35,893 bases of DNA, taken from positions 1-35,893 of the forward strand of contig JAFURP010000001.1 of the NCBI GenBank assembly GCA_017471785.1. The letters are read 5' to 3'. Both the position numbers and the translations under genes were made by a program. The notes under the pieces were generated by a model. The model made no database searches. It worked only from the letters and a program-made list of their open reading frames with translations, and had not been told where the DNA came from. This DNA comes from Clostridia bacterium. Lineage in GTDB: Bacteria; Bacillota; Clostridia; Christensenellales; Borkfalkiaceae. The first letter of the stretch is position 1; every line of letters begins with the position of its first letter. This document shows positions 16,675-25,268 of the stretch, in pieces.

Positions 16675-17373
16675 ATGTTACAGTTACAGGCACTTTTGAA
16701 GTATCAGGAGATCGATAGAAAGCTTTTCAAGCTGGAAAACGAGCTCGCCGAGAGCGAGGAGAGAAAGAAATACGCAAAGCTCCGTAAATTCTTAAAGACC
16801 GCACCCGAGAAGCTGGATTCGCTCGAAACGAAAGCAAGCGCGCTTGCGGCGCAGGCTTCCCAGCTTTCCCAAAAGTACGAACAGGCGGCGGCTATGCTCG
16901 GGGATTTCGATCACGTAGAGGAGTTGATCGGCGGCGGCGCGGATATCGCGTTCTATAAGAAAAAAGCGCAATCCATCGTCGACGCTTTGCGTAAATTGAA
17001 AGCGGATATGAGCGCGCTCGTAGCCAGCATCGAAGAAACGAGTGCGGAATATCAAAAACTGAAAAAACAAGTCATCGCGGCGCAAAAGCAGTACGGCGAA
17101 GCGGAGGAGAGCTATAAAGCCGTAGAAGCCGGTCGCAAAGCGGAAAAGGACCAGATCGTAGCCGAGCTTGCGGCGGCGGAAAAGGAAGTGGACGCGGAAG
17201 CGCTCGCAAGATACAAAACAAAACGCAAGGAGAAAATGTTCCCCGTCGTGGGCGAATTGTATTCGGGTAGATGTCCGTTTTGCAGTATGGAGCCTCCTCT
17301 TGCGGCAAGGAGCAAGCTTTCGGGCGGCATCGAATGCGACAACTGTCACAGGATCATTTTCGAAAAAGGGTAA
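16675..17373 (+). CDS. Coiled-coil C4 zinc-ribbon protein (COG1579 type)
   Basis: A 232-residue protein that is mostly alpha-helical coiled coil (about 10-185, rich in K, E, A and Q). It ends in a C4 zinc ribbon with cysteines at 200, 203, 221 and 224 (CPFC...CDNC). This is the COG1579 architecture. Members sit next to Nif3-like genes in many bacteria and are thought to bind nucleic acid or help other factors fold, without a settled role. I start at ATG 16675, which has AGGAGG at 16663-16668; the longer in-frame option at 16585 would run through the Nif3-like gene. Confidence 0.9.
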   Translation: MLQLQALLKYQEIDRKLFKLENELAESEERKKYAKLRKFLKTAPEKLDSLETKASALAAQASQLSQKYEQAAAMLGDFDHVEELIGGGADIAFYKKKAQSIVDALRKLKADMSALVASIEETSAEYQKLKKQVIAAQKQYGEAEESYKAVEAGRKAEKDQIVAELAAAEKEVDAEALARYKTKRKEKMFPVVGELYSGRCPFCSMEPPLAARSKLSGGIECDNCHRIIFEKG

Positions 17374-17410
17374 ATTCACAAATCAAGCCGCTTACCGCAT
17401 AGGATAAAGC

Positions 17411-18472
17411 GTGCAAAAAGTAAAAGCGGAAATTCATTTGAAAAGAATACGGCAAAACGCCCGAGCGTTCAAAACGCTGACGAACGCCAAGCTTTGCGCG
17501 GTGGTAAAAGCGGACGCCTACGGGCACGGCGCGGCGGAGATCGCGTGCGCGTTGTCGGGCGTAGCCGATTGCTTTGCGGTATCGCTCGTGGACGAGGGAC
17601 TTGCCCTCCGCGCGGCGGCTTGCGGCAAGGATATACTCGTACTCACGCCCCCTCTTTGCGACGAGGAGATTTACGCGGCGGCGAAAAACGGCTTTATTTT
17701 GACCGTTTCCGATCTACGGACGGCAAGGCTGATCGTAACCGTTTGTCAACGGTACGCCGTTAGCGTGCGCGTGCATTTGAAGGTAAATACGGGTATGAAC
17801 CGTTACGGTATGACCGCGCCTGCGCTTGGAAAGACCTGCAAGTATTTGCAAGGAGCGCCGTGCGTAAAGGTAGAGGGTATCTATTCCCATTTATACGAAT
17901 GTAACCGCCAAACCGCAGCGCTCCAACGCCAACGCTTCTTGCGTTGCCAACGGGTTTGCGAACGGTATTTCAAAGGACTGATCGCACATTTGAGCGCCAC
18001 CTACGGCGCGCTTTTGGGTAAAGACTTTGCGTTTGATATGATACGCGTGGGGCTCGGGCTGTACGGGTATTTGCCCGACGGCGCGGAGGACTTGCCCCAA
18101 GCTACGGTCTCGTCGTTGCGATTGCAAAAGGGTATGACCGTATACGCGAGCGTGGCGGTAAACCGTAAATATTCGTTCGGCGGCGCAGGCTACGGCAAGC
18201 CGCGTCGAACGGGGGAGCGACTCTCGGTGGTGCGGCTCGGATACGCCGACGGGTTTGCAAGAACGCGTGAAAACGGCGTTTGCGATTACGAAAATAACGC
18301 GAACAATTTGTGTATGGACGCGTGTATTCGGGCAAAGAACGAGCGCGCGGGGAAAGAGCTCGCCGTGCTTACCGACGCGGCGGAAACGGCGAAAGCGTTA
18401 GGTACCATTTCTTACGAGGTGTTGTGCAACGCGACCCGTCGTGCGGAAAGGATATACGACGAGCGCGATTAG
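17411..18472 (+). CDS. alr: Alanine racemase
   Basis: PLP enzyme that makes D-alanine for peptidoglycan. The PLP lysine is K33 in VVKADAYGHG. The second catalytic residue is probably Y261 in AGYGKPRRTG, followed by LSVVRLGYADGFAR. HLKVNTGMNRYGM and IYSHLYECN are barrel motifs. ISYEVLCNATRRAERIY matches the family's C-terminus. The protein is 353 residues, slightly below the usual 370-390, and the usual -MDQ- motif reads LCMDACI. The GTG start is behind AGGA. It is probably the last gene of the dgt operon. Confidence 0.93.
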   Translation: MQKVKAEIHLKRIRQNARAFKTLTNAKLCAVVKADAYGHGAAEIACALSGVADCFAVSLVDEGLALRAAACGKDILVLTPPLCDEEIYAAAKNGFILTVSDLRTARLIVTVCQRYAVSVRVHLKVNTGMNRYGMTAPALGKTCKYLQGAPCVKVEGIYSHLYECNRQTAALQRQRFLRCQRVCERYFKGLIAHLSATYGALLGKDFAFDMIRVGLGLYGYLPDGAEDLPQATVSSLRLQKGMTVYASVAVNRKYSFGGAGYGKPRRTGERLSVVRLGYADGFARTRENGVCDYENNANNLCMDACIRAKNERAGKELAVLTDAAETAKALGTISYEVLCNATRRAERIYDERD

Positions 18473-18547
18473 CGCTTGGTATATAGAACGGACAAGGTGT
18501 TTTACGGATAGAGAAAGGGTAGGAGAAAATAAGGAAAAGGTGTTGTT

Positions 18548-19294
18548 ATGAAGTTCAAAAAGACGATGAAAAAGATCGGTAGACAAGCTTGGGAGCTTTT
18601 CAAAAGCTCCATTCCCGCGGCGATTATGTATTTTTGCGCGGGCACGGTCTTGATGATGCTGACGATGAAAGAGGACGAGCTGATTTGGGACGGCGGGAAG
18701 CTCGCTTGGACGCTCGTTTGCGGGTTGGCTGCGGCGGCGTATAACGCGCTCGTGACCTACGCGCAGGGCGGCAACGCATACGAAATGCTCGTTTCGGGCA
18801 ATATGAAACGCGTTTCCGCGGCGGATTTTGAGGGCGGCTATAAAATTTCCTCGCATAAGGAAGCCAAGGAATACCGCGAATGGAAGGGCTTTGCCGTCGG
18901 TGGATTTATTGCGATCTATGCGATCGTTACGGGTATTATTTTCGGTTGTAACCAAGCGGCGATCGACGGCGCGTTGGCAGGCAACGAAAGCGCGATGGGC
19001 AGGGGGCTTGCCGTTTCGGTGATCGTTTGCTTCCTCATTTCGGGTTGGTCCATCTTGCCTTTCTATTACGCGAACGCAGGCGGCGCTTCGGTGAGCTACT
19101 TCCTCTCCATTTTATTGGCGTTGTTGCCTATTATCGTTACGGGCGTGATGTACATAGTCGGTGCGTACGGGCGTAGAGCGAAAGCGATCAAGGCGCAAGC
19201 GCTTGCGGACAGAGCGGCGAAGGCGGAGGCGCAAAGGGAAAAGAAGATCAACTACGGCGGCTTACCAGGGACGAAGCCGCGCAAGCGTAAATAA
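18548..19294 (+). CDS. Five-TM membrane protein, function unknown
   Basis: I do not recognise a family. The 248 residues have a basic N-terminus (MKFKKTMKK), then about five hydrophobic helices (22-40, 52-72, 113-133, 154-174, 184-206). A charged, alanine-rich cytoplasmic tail (about 207-248) ends in KPRKRK. The loop at 86-112 is hydrophilic. No catalytic motif is evident. It has a GGTGTTGTT-type leader with GGAAAAGG upstream and no clear promoter in the 75-bp gap after alr. rsmD follows 12 bp later, so it may be the first gene of an rsmD-coaD unit. Confidence 0.75.
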   Translation: MKFKKTMKKIGRQAWELFKSSIPAAIMYFCAGTVLMMLTMKEDELIWDGGKLAWTLVCGLAAAAYNALVTYAQGGNAYEMLVSGNMKRVSAADFEGGYKISSHKEAKEYREWKGFAVGGFIAIYAIVTGIIFGCNQAAIDGALAGNESAMGRGLAVSVIVCFLISGWSILPFYYANAGGASVSYFLSILLALLPIIVTGVMYIVGAYGRRAKAIKAQALADRAAKAEAQREKKINYGGLPGTKPRKRK

Positions 19295-19306
19295 GGACGG
19301 ATAAAA

Positions 19307-19849
19307 ATGCGGATCATCGGCGGTGAATTTAGAAGCAGGGTGCTTGCGGAATTTGCAGGCGAGGAGGTACGCCCTACTTCGGATAGAGCAAGGGAGGCGT
19401 TGTTCAATATCCTTGCGTTCAAAGTGCGCGGCGCACGCGTGCTCGATTTGTTTTCGGGTAGCGGCGCGCTCGGCTTGGAAAGCCTTTCGCGCGGCGCAAG
19501 CGAGGTGGTTTTCAACGACGTTTCCAAAGCGAGCTTAGCCGTGCTCAAGAAAAATTTACAAACGCTCAAGATCCCTCTTTCCGAGCGCGTGAAAGCGTAC
19601 AATTACGATTATAACGCTTGCTTGGAGATATTGAAGGAGCCGTTCGACCTGATCCTTCTTGACCCTCCCTACCGTTTCGATTACGGGGAAAGCGCTTTGA
19701 AAACGATCGCGCAAAAGGGCTTGCTTTCGGAAAACGGCGTAGTCGTATACGAGCGCGACCGCCCGTTCGCAGGCGAGATAGAGGGCTTGGAAAAATACGA
19801 CGAACGAAAGTACGGAAAAGCGTACTTTACCTTTTTCAAAAAGGCGTAG
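19307..19849 (+). CDS. rsmD: 16S rRNA (guanine(966)-N2)-methyltransferase
   Basis: Methylates G966 of 16S rRNA during 30S assembly. The 180-residue protein starts with MRIIGGEFRSR, has RPTSDRAREALFNIL, then the SAM-binding loop LDLFSGSGALGLE and the catalytic DPPY motif. All match the family at normal length. coaD begins 8 bp after its stop; the rsmD-coaD pair is conserved across Bacillota. Confidence 0.96.
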   Translation: MRIIGGEFRSRVLAEFAGEEVRPTSDRAREALFNILAFKVRGARVLDLFSGSGALGLESLSRGASEVVFNDVSKASLAVLKKNLQTLKIPLSERVKAYNYDYNACLEILKEPFDLILLDPPYRFDYGESALKTIAQKGLLSENGVVVYERDRPFAGEIEGLEKYDERKYGKAYFTFFKKA

Positions 19850-19857
19850 GAGCAACT

Positions 19858-20355
19858 ATGGAAAACGAGAGAAAATGTATTTTCGCAGGCACCTTCGATC
19901 CCCCGACGCTCGGGCATAAAGCGACGGTGGAGGATTGCTTAAAGCTGTTCGACGAAGTGGTGATCGCGATCTTGGTCAATCCCAAAAAACAGCCGCTTTT
20001 TTCGCTGGAAGCGCGTAAAGAAATGCTTTCTCTTTGCTTTGACGAGGAAGCGAAAAAGCGTATTCGGATCATTTCGTTCGAGGGCACGGTCGCCGCGCTT
20101 TTGGAAAAGGAAAATACCAAATTTTACGTGCGCGGTATCCGCAATACCACCGATCTCGATTTCGAAAACGCGAATTTTTACGCGAGCAAGAAGCTGGACG
20201 AGGAGCTGGTGGCGGTGTATTTGCCTTGCAGGCAAGAGCTGTTGCACGTCAGCTCGTCGATGGTCAGAAGCAGCTTGCATTTTTCCACGCCCATCGACGA
20301 ATACGTGACCGAAGAGGTTAAAAAATATATAGAGAGAATATACCAAAGAAAATAA
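19858..20355 (+). CDS. coaD: Phosphopantetheine adenylyltransferase
   Basis: Fourth step of coenzyme A synthesis: transfers AMP from ATP to 4'-phosphopantetheine. The 165-residue protein has the nucleotidyltransferase motif GTFDPPTLGH (11-20, the usual T-x-GH loop), RGIRNTTDLDFE for substrate binding, and the C-terminal HVSSSMVR ATP-binding motif. Normal length is 160-165. It directly follows rsmD. Confidence 0.96.
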   Translation: MENERKCIFAGTFDPPTLGHKATVEDCLKLFDEVVIAILVNPKKQPLFSLEARKEMLSLCFDEEAKKRIRIISFEGTVAALLEKENTKFYVRGIRNTTDLDFENANFYASKKLDEELVAVYLPCRQELLHVSSSMVRSSLHFSTPIDEYVTEEVKKYIERIYQRK

Positions 20356-20367
20356 GGAGTTCAAGCT

Positions 20368-21390
20368 ATGTTAGAGAAACAAAATTTCATTCCCGAGCCG
20401 GAGGAGTTCATCTCGGAAGCGCCGTTGACGGCGGAACTGAAAAAGATCAAGCGCGAGCGCGACGAGGAGATACGCGACGTCATTTCGGGCAAGAGCGACA
20501 AGATGCTCGTCGTGATCGGGCCTTGCTCGGCGCACGAGCCCGCGCCCACGCTCGAATACATTTCCCGTTTGGGCAAGCTCAACGAAAAGCTCAAAGAAAG
20601 GCTGGTGATCGTGCCGAGAATTTACACGAACAAGCCGCGCACCAAGGGTGTTGGCTATAAGGGTATGTTCTTGCAGCCCGACCCCGAGGGAACGGCGGAT
20701 ATCGTTCGCGGCATACGCAGTATCCGTTTGCTGCATCTTGCGGCGATGAACGAATCGGGCTTGACGGCGGCGGACGAAATGCTCTATCCCGAAAATACGG
20801 CGTACGTGGAGGACTTGCTGTCCTATCACGCGGTCGGCGCGCGTAGCGTGGAGGATCAATTGCATAGACAGGTGGCGAGCGGTATCGACGCGCCCGTAGG
20901 TATGAAAAATCCTATGAGCGGTAATATCCTTGCGCTGATCAACTCCATTTTCGCGGCGCAAAGTCCGCAAATCTTCAAATACAGGAACTATCAGGTCAGC
21001 TCGGACGGCAACCCGTACGCGCACGCGATCTTACGCGGCGGCGTGGACGGCTCTGGCGCGGACGTGCCCAATTTCCATTACGAAACGGTGATGCAGCTTG
21101 CCGAGCTGTATAAAGGGGGCAATTTGCAAAATCCCGCGATCGTGATCGATTGCAACCACTCCAATTCGGGTAAGCAATTCCGTCAGCAGATCCGTATCGC
21201 GCAGGAGGTCATGCAAAACCGCCGCTTCGACGGGGAATTCAAAAAGCTCGTCAAAGGCTTTATGATCGAAAGCTTCTTGGTCGAGGGCAGTCAAAAGCAC
21301 GACGAAGTATTCGGCAAATCCATCACCGATCCCTGCCTTGGCTGGGAGGATACAGAGCGGTTGTTGAACGATCTTGCCGACCAAGTGTAA
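20368..21390 (+). CDS. aroF: 3-Deoxy-7-phosphoheptulonate (DAHP) synthase, class I
   Basis: First committed step of the shikimate pathway, condensing phosphoenolpyruvate and erythrose 4-phosphate. The 340-residue protein is of the E. coli-type class I alpha group: VVIGPCSAH, PRIYTNKPRTKGVGYKG, ARSVEDQLHRQVASG, GMKNPMSG, IDCNHSNSGK and FMIESFLVEG are all present. No ACT domain or chorismate mutase domain is fused, so feedback control would sit in the N-terminal extension or be absent. The aroF/aroG/aroH paralogue cannot be assigned; the symbol is a group label. pheA follows after a repeat-bearing spacer. Confidence 0.94.
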   Translation: MLEKQNFIPEPEEFISEAPLTAELKKIKRERDEEIRDVISGKSDKMLVVIGPCSAHEPAPTLEYISRLGKLNEKLKERLVIVPRIYTNKPRTKGVGYKGMFLQPDPEGTADIVRGIRSIRLLHLAAMNESGLTAADEMLYPENTAYVEDLLSYHAVGARSVEDQLHRQVASGIDAPVGMKNPMSGNILALINSIFAAQSPQIFKYRNYQVSSDGNPYAHAILRGGVDGSGADVPNFHYETVMQLAELYKGGNLQNPAIVIDCNHSNSGKQFRQQIRIAQEVMQNRRFDGEFKKLVKGFMIESFLVEGSQKHDEVFGKSITDPCLGWEDTERLLNDLADQV

Positions 21391-21490
21391 AATCGCGTAT
21401 CTGCGTCGCATTTCGGCGTTGCCGCTCGGTTGCGTACTAACGGGTACGCGCCCTCGCGGCGCCTTGAACTGCTCGCGTCTACGCAATTTT
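21389..21490 (+). repeat. Imperfect-palindrome intergenic element, about 100 bp
   Basis: The outer ends form an imperfect 17-bp inverted repeat (21389-21405 with 21474-21490, 13 of 17 matching). Nested within are GCCGCTCGG versus CCTCGCGGC and a perfect GCGTAC/GTACGC stem (21432-21449). The left end includes the stop codon of the DAHP synthase gene. The layout looks like a REP/MITE-like element that folds as RNA. I have the impression of similar elements in other Clostridia, but cannot search. Confidence 0.5.
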
Positions 21491-21551
21491 ACTTCGCACG
21501 GCTCCAACCGAATTGTCGTTGCGCTCGGCTTTAGCTATTTGGCATAGCCAA

Positions 21552-21668
21552 GCCACCGTAGGTGGCGTGGCAAGCTCATATAAATATTACGATAACGCCG
21601 CCGTAGGCGGCAATTCACGCGCGAAGCGCAATTCACGAAAACATAGCTTTCAATTCACGGCGTAAGCC
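21552..21668 (+). repeat. Tandem hairpin units separated by AATTCAC
   Basis: Small hairpins GCCACCGTAGGTGGC (21552), GCCGCCGTAGGCGGC (21597), GCGCGAAGCGC (21619), a weaker GAAA...TTTC (21637) and GGCGTAAGCC (21659). AATTCAC follows the second, third and fourth (21612, 21630, 21652). The first two hairpins share a CCGTAGG core. This is a modular intergenic repeat; a further palindrome (CTCGGTTTTACGTAAAACGAG, 21672-21692) follows. Together with the preceding element it fills the 334-bp gap before pheA; I see no gene there. Confidence 0.65.
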
Positions 21669-21724
21669 AGGCTCGGTTTTACGTAAAACGAGAAAAATAA
21701 AATCATACTAAAAAGAGGACGTAT

Positions 21725-22582
21725 ATGAAAATCGCATTTTTAGGCCCCGAGGGCAGTTATTCCAATTTGGCGGCGCGTTCGTTTTTGAAAACGGAAGCGA
21801 CGGGTGAAAAAAAGGTGGGCGAATGGGACGAGTGTATCCCTTTCCGTAACTTTCCCGAAGTGCTCGCCGCCGTTACGAACGGTAGAGTGGACGCGGCGGC
21901 TGTGCCCATTGAAAACAGTTTGCAGGGCGGTATCTTGCAAAACCTCGATCTTTTACAGGAGTCCGAGGATTTGTACGCGGTTAAGGAAACGATCATTCGT
22001 ATCGACCATCGCTTGATCTACAAAGAGGGCGTAAAGCTTTCGGAGATCGGCAGGGTATATTCTCACCGTCAAGCGCTCGACCAATGCTCGGTGTTTTTAA
22101 CGCAAAAAATGCCCTTTGCCTCCCTGCGTGAAACGGAATCGACGGCGTTCGGTATCACGCGTGCGACGGAGGACGATACGGGCAAAAGCGCGGCGATCGC
22201 AGGCGCACACGCGGAAAATATCCGCAAGGGCTTCGTGATGAGCGAGGAATGTATTTCCGACGAGAAAAACAACTACACCCATTTCCTTCTCATCAAAAAA
22301 GGGGAAAAGGCTTTGCCCGAGCACAGCGATCGCGTGTTCTTCTCCGCCGTATGTCCGCATAGACCGGGGAGCTTGTTGGAGCTTTTGGAGATCATCGCCA
22401 AATACGGTATCAATATGACCAAGATCGAAAGCCGCCCCGTGAAAAAGCGCGTGGGGGATTATCGTTTCTTTATCGAAGCCGATTGCGATATCGGCTCGAC
22501 GGAGGTCAAAGAAATGCTCGCGGCGATCCGAGCGGACACGCTGGAATGTAAGCTTTTGGGTGCGTATTCGCAAAACGAATGA
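21725..22582 (+). CDS. pheA: Prephenate dehydratase
   Basis: Converts prephenate to phenylpyruvate in phenylalanine synthesis. The 285-residue protein has a periplasmic-binding-fold catalytic half (FLGPEGSYSN, AAVPIENSLQGGI, VYSHRQALDQC, STAFG) and a C-terminal ACT domain (HRPGSLLELL, MTKIESRP) that normally senses phenylalanine. The conserved Thr-Arg-Phe catalytic motif reads T185-H186-F187 (NYTHF), an unusual Arg-to-His change; the threonine is kept. No chorismate mutase domain is fused. It lies downstream of a DAHP synthase gene, consistent with an aromatic pathway cluster, but the repeat region between them may separate transcripts. Confidence 0.93.
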   Translation: MKIAFLGPEGSYSNLAARSFLKTEATGEKKVGEWDECIPFRNFPEVLAAVTNGRVDAAAVPIENSLQGGILQNLDLLQESEDLYAVKETIIRIDHRLIYKEGVKLSEIGRVYSHRQALDQCSVFLTQKMPFASLRETESTAFGITRATEDDTGKSAAIAGAHAENIRKGFVMSEECISDEKNNYTHFLLIKKGEKALPEHSDRVFFSAVCPHRPGSLLELLEIIAKYGINMTKIESRPVKKRVGDYRFFIEADCDIGSTEVKEMLAAIRADTLECKLLGAYSQNE

Positions 22583-22632
22583 TCGCGCGGCTCCGCTTTC
22601 TTTCGTGTACTTATCATAAAGAGGAATAGAAT

Positions 22633-23418
22633 ATGAGCAAGAAAAAACTTGGATTTGCGTTGGGCGCGGGCGGTAGCCGCGGCGTCGCGCATATCGGATT
22701 TTTACAAGCGATGGAAGAAGCGGAAATTCGCCCCGATTATATCACGGGTTGCTCTATGGGCTCGGTCGTGGGCGCGGCGTACGCGTCGGGTATGTCCGTC
22801 GTGGATATGAAAAAAGCGGTATACAAGCTTCGCTTATTGGATCTGATCGTACCCACGGGCAGGCGCGGCGGCTTGTTTGAAACGAGAAAGGTCCGCAAGC
22901 TTTTGGAAAAATATATCGGGGATATCCAATTTTCCGATATGAAAATTCCGTTCCGCTGTATCGCGGTGGATATGATCACGCAAAAGGTGGTGGAGTTTTC
23001 CGAGGGCAAGGTCTTGGACGGCGTGATCGCTTCGTCGAGCATACCCTCTATTTTTTGTCCGATGGAAAAGGACGGAATGCGGCTGATCGACGGCGGTATT
23101 TTGGAACGCGTTCCCTATCCGCAGGTAAAGGATATGGGCGCGGACGTCGTGGTCGCGGTGGATGTTTTGGGTAATTTGTCCACCAAAGAAAAGTGCCCCA
23201 GCACTTTGGGCGTATTGCTTGAAACCATCGATATTATGGACAACTACCGTACCAAGATCCGTAGGGAAGCCAACGCCGACCTGTACGATTTTTGGATAGA
23301 GCCGAATTTGGGGAATATGAACCAATACGTTTTGAAAAACGTCAAAGAAGCTTGCGAAAAGGGGTATGAGATCGGTAAGGAATACGCCCCGAAGATCAAG
23401 AAAGCCTTAAAAAATTAA
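22633..23418 (+). CDS. Patatin-like phospholipase (RssA type)
   Basis: Cytoplasmic patatin-fold serine lipase of 261 residues. The oxyanion motif is GAGGSRG (11-17). The nucleophile is S41 in GCSMGS, and the catalytic aspartate is D153 in the DGG motif (LIDGGILERVPYP). It is a short RssA/YchK-like protein with no signal peptide or membrane helix. The family has lipid acyl hydrolase activity, but the physiological substrate is unknown. It precedes rarA by 23 bp. Confidence 0.92.
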   Translation: MSKKKLGFALGAGGSRGVAHIGFLQAMEEAEIRPDYITGCSMGSVVGAAYASGMSVVDMKKAVYKLRLLDLIVPTGRRGGLFETRKVRKLLEKYIGDIQFSDMKIPFRCIAVDMITQKVVEFSEGKVLDGVIASSSIPSIFCPMEKDGMRLIDGGILERVPYPQVKDMGADVVVAVDVLGNLSTKEKCPSTLGVLLETIDIMDNYRTKIRREANADLYDFWIEPNLGNMNQYVLKNVKEACEKGYEIGKEYAPKIKKALKN

Positions 23419-23441
23419 CGCGAAAGACGAGGAAGATCGGA

Positions 23442-24749
23442 ATGGATTTATTCGATTTCAACAAAAACGAAGAAACGGCGAAGCCGCTTGCCGAACGTAT
23501 GCGCGCCAACTCGCTCGACGAGTTTATCGGGCAAAAGCATATCGTAGCGCAAGGCTCTCTCCTCCGCCGCGCCATTGCCGCGGATTGTTTGGGTAGCTGT
23601 ATCTTTTGGGGCCCCCCGGGGTGCGGTAAAACGACGCTCGCCAATATCGTTGCGCTTCGCACCAACGGCGAGTTTATCAAGCTCAACGCCGTAAACGCCG
23701 GCGTAGCCGACGTCAAAAAAGCGGTGGAAACGGCACGCGACAATTTGAAATTATTCAACAAGCGCACCTATTTGCTTTTGGACGAGTGCCACCGCTTCAA
23801 CAAAACGCAAAGCGATTCCTTGCTTCCCGCTATCGAGCAGGGCACTATTATTTTTATCGGCTCCACGACGGAAAATCCCTACGCCGCGATGACGCCGGCT
23901 ATCGTATCCCGTTGTCGCGTATTCGAGTTCAAGCATTTGACGGACGAGGATATCGTCGGCGCGTTAAACGCGGCGGTCAAAAGCCGTCATAAGGGACTTG
24001 GAAAGCAAAATATCCAAGTGGACGGGGAAGCGATCGCCCATATCGCGCGTATGGCAGGGGGCGACCTGCGCTCGGCGTATAACGCGCTGGAGCTTGCCGC
24101 GCTCACCACGCCGCCCGATAGCGAGGGCAAAGTGCATATCACGCTCGCCGACGCGGAACAATCCATTCAAAGAAAGGCGCTCTCCTATAACGAGGACGCG
24201 TATTACGACTTTTTATCGGCGTTTTGTAAATCGTTGCGCGGCAGCGACGCCAACGCGGCGCTCTATTACGCTCAACGCTTGATCGAGGGCGGTTGCGACC
24301 CTATGCTTATCGCCCGTCGGTTGGTCGTGCACTCCGCCGAGGACGTGGGTATGGCGGACCCCCGTGCGTTACAGATCGCCACCTCCGCTATGTACGCGCT
24401 CGAAAAGATCGGTTATCCCGAAGCGATGATACCCCTGTCCGAGGCGATCGTCTACGTATGCGAAGCGGAAAAGAGCAATTCGGTAGTCAACGCCATGTAC
24501 GCGGCGAAGGCGGACGCAATCAAGGTGCGCGACGACGGTATTCCCCCGTACTTAAAGGACAACAGCTTCGGCTCCAAAGAGGACAAGGCGAACAGCGGCT
24601 TGTATAAATATCCGCACAATTACGGCGGCTACGTAGAACAGCAATACTTACCCGATTCTCTCAAGGATCAGGTGTATTACACGCCGAGCGATAGAGGGTA
24701 TGAAAAGGAAGTATGGGAGATCCGCAAGCGCAAAGGAAAGAAAAGGTAA
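23442..24749 (+). CDS. rarA: Replication-associated recombination protein RarA/MgsA
   Basis: AAA+ ATPase of the clamp-loader family that acts at stalled replication forks and binds SSB. Walker A is GPPGCGKTT (57-65), Walker B is LLLDE (111-115), sensor 1 is GSTTENP and the arginine finger region is VSRCRVFEF. The C-terminal MgsA tetramerisation domain follows (RRLVVHSAEDVGMADP, YKYPHNYGGYV). At 435 residues it is full length. It precedes nrdR by 17 bp. Confidence 0.96.
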   Translation: MDLFDFNKNEETAKPLAERMRANSLDEFIGQKHIVAQGSLLRRAIAADCLGSCIFWGPPGCGKTTLANIVALRTNGEFIKLNAVNAGVADVKKAVETARDNLKLFNKRTYLLLDECHRFNKTQSDSLLPAIEQGTIIFIGSTTENPYAAMTPAIVSRCRVFEFKHLTDEDIVGALNAAVKSRHKGLGKQNIQVDGEAIAHIARMAGGDLRSAYNALELAALTTPPDSEGKVHITLADAEQSIQRKALSYNEDAYYDFLSAFCKSLRGSDANAALYYAQRLIEGGCDPMLIARRLVVHSAEDVGMADPRALQIATSAMYALEKIGYPEAMIPLSEAIVYVCEAEKSNSVVNAMYAAKADAIKVRDDGIPPYLKDNSFGSKEDKANSGLYKYPHNYGGYVEQQYLPDSLKDQVYYTPSDRGYEKEVWEIRKRKGKKR

Positions 24750-24766
24750 ATAGAGGATAGCTGCTT

Positions 24767-25246
24767 ATGAAATGTTTGTATTGTGATTGTACGGAAAGCA
24801 AGGTGATCGATTCGCGTTCGGCGGACGACGACAGGACCATTCGTCGCCGTAGAGAATGTACCGGTTGCGGTCGGCGTTTTACCACGTACGAAACGATCGA
24901 GGTCTCGCCCGTTTTGGTGGTCAAAAACAACGGTACGCGGCAATCGTACAACGCGGAAAAGGTACGGAACGGTATCATCAAGGCGTGCGAAAAACGCCCC
25001 GTACCCATCGCCGTTATCGACGAGATCGTCGCGGATATTTCCAAACAGGTGTATAACAGTATGGAAAGCGAGATCACGACGAAAGCGATCGGCGAAATGG
25101 TGATGGAGCGCTTGAAAAAAACGGACGAGGTCGCGTACGTAAGATACGCCTCCGTCTACCGCTCGTTTAAGGATCTGTCCTCGTTTATGTCCGAGCTCAA
25201 GCAAATGATGAAAGCGGACAAAGCGGACAAAGCGGATAAAAAATAA
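24767..25246 (+). CDS. nrdR: Ribonucleotide reductase transcriptional repressor NrdR
   Basis: ATP/dATP-sensing repressor of ribonucleotide reductase genes. It has an N-terminal zinc ribbon with C3, C6, C31 and C34 (CLYC, CTGC) and RRRRECTGCGRRFTTYE, followed by an ATP-cone (about 49-139) starting VVKNNGTRQSYNAEKV. The usual length is about 150; here it is 159 with an unusual lysine-rich tail KADKADKADKK, encoded by a 9-bp tandem repeat. No NrdR box pair was noticed beside it. ispG follows after 22 bp. Confidence 0.96.
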   Translation: MKCLYCDCTESKVIDSRSADDDRTIRRRRECTGCGRRFTTYETIEVSPVLVVKNNGTRQSYNAEKVRNGIIKACEKRPVPIAVIDEIVADISKQVYNSMESEITTKAIGEMVMERLKKTDEVAYVRYASVYRSFKDLSSFMSELKQMMKADKADKADKK

Positions 25247-25268
25247 TTTTTTCGAAAGGATACGGACG

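Noticed and set aside
21391..21724. A T-box or phenylalanine leader peptide ahead of pheA
   Set aside because: No Stem I or T-box core, no Phe-rich short frame and no terminator next to pheA were found; the spacer is better explained by repeats.
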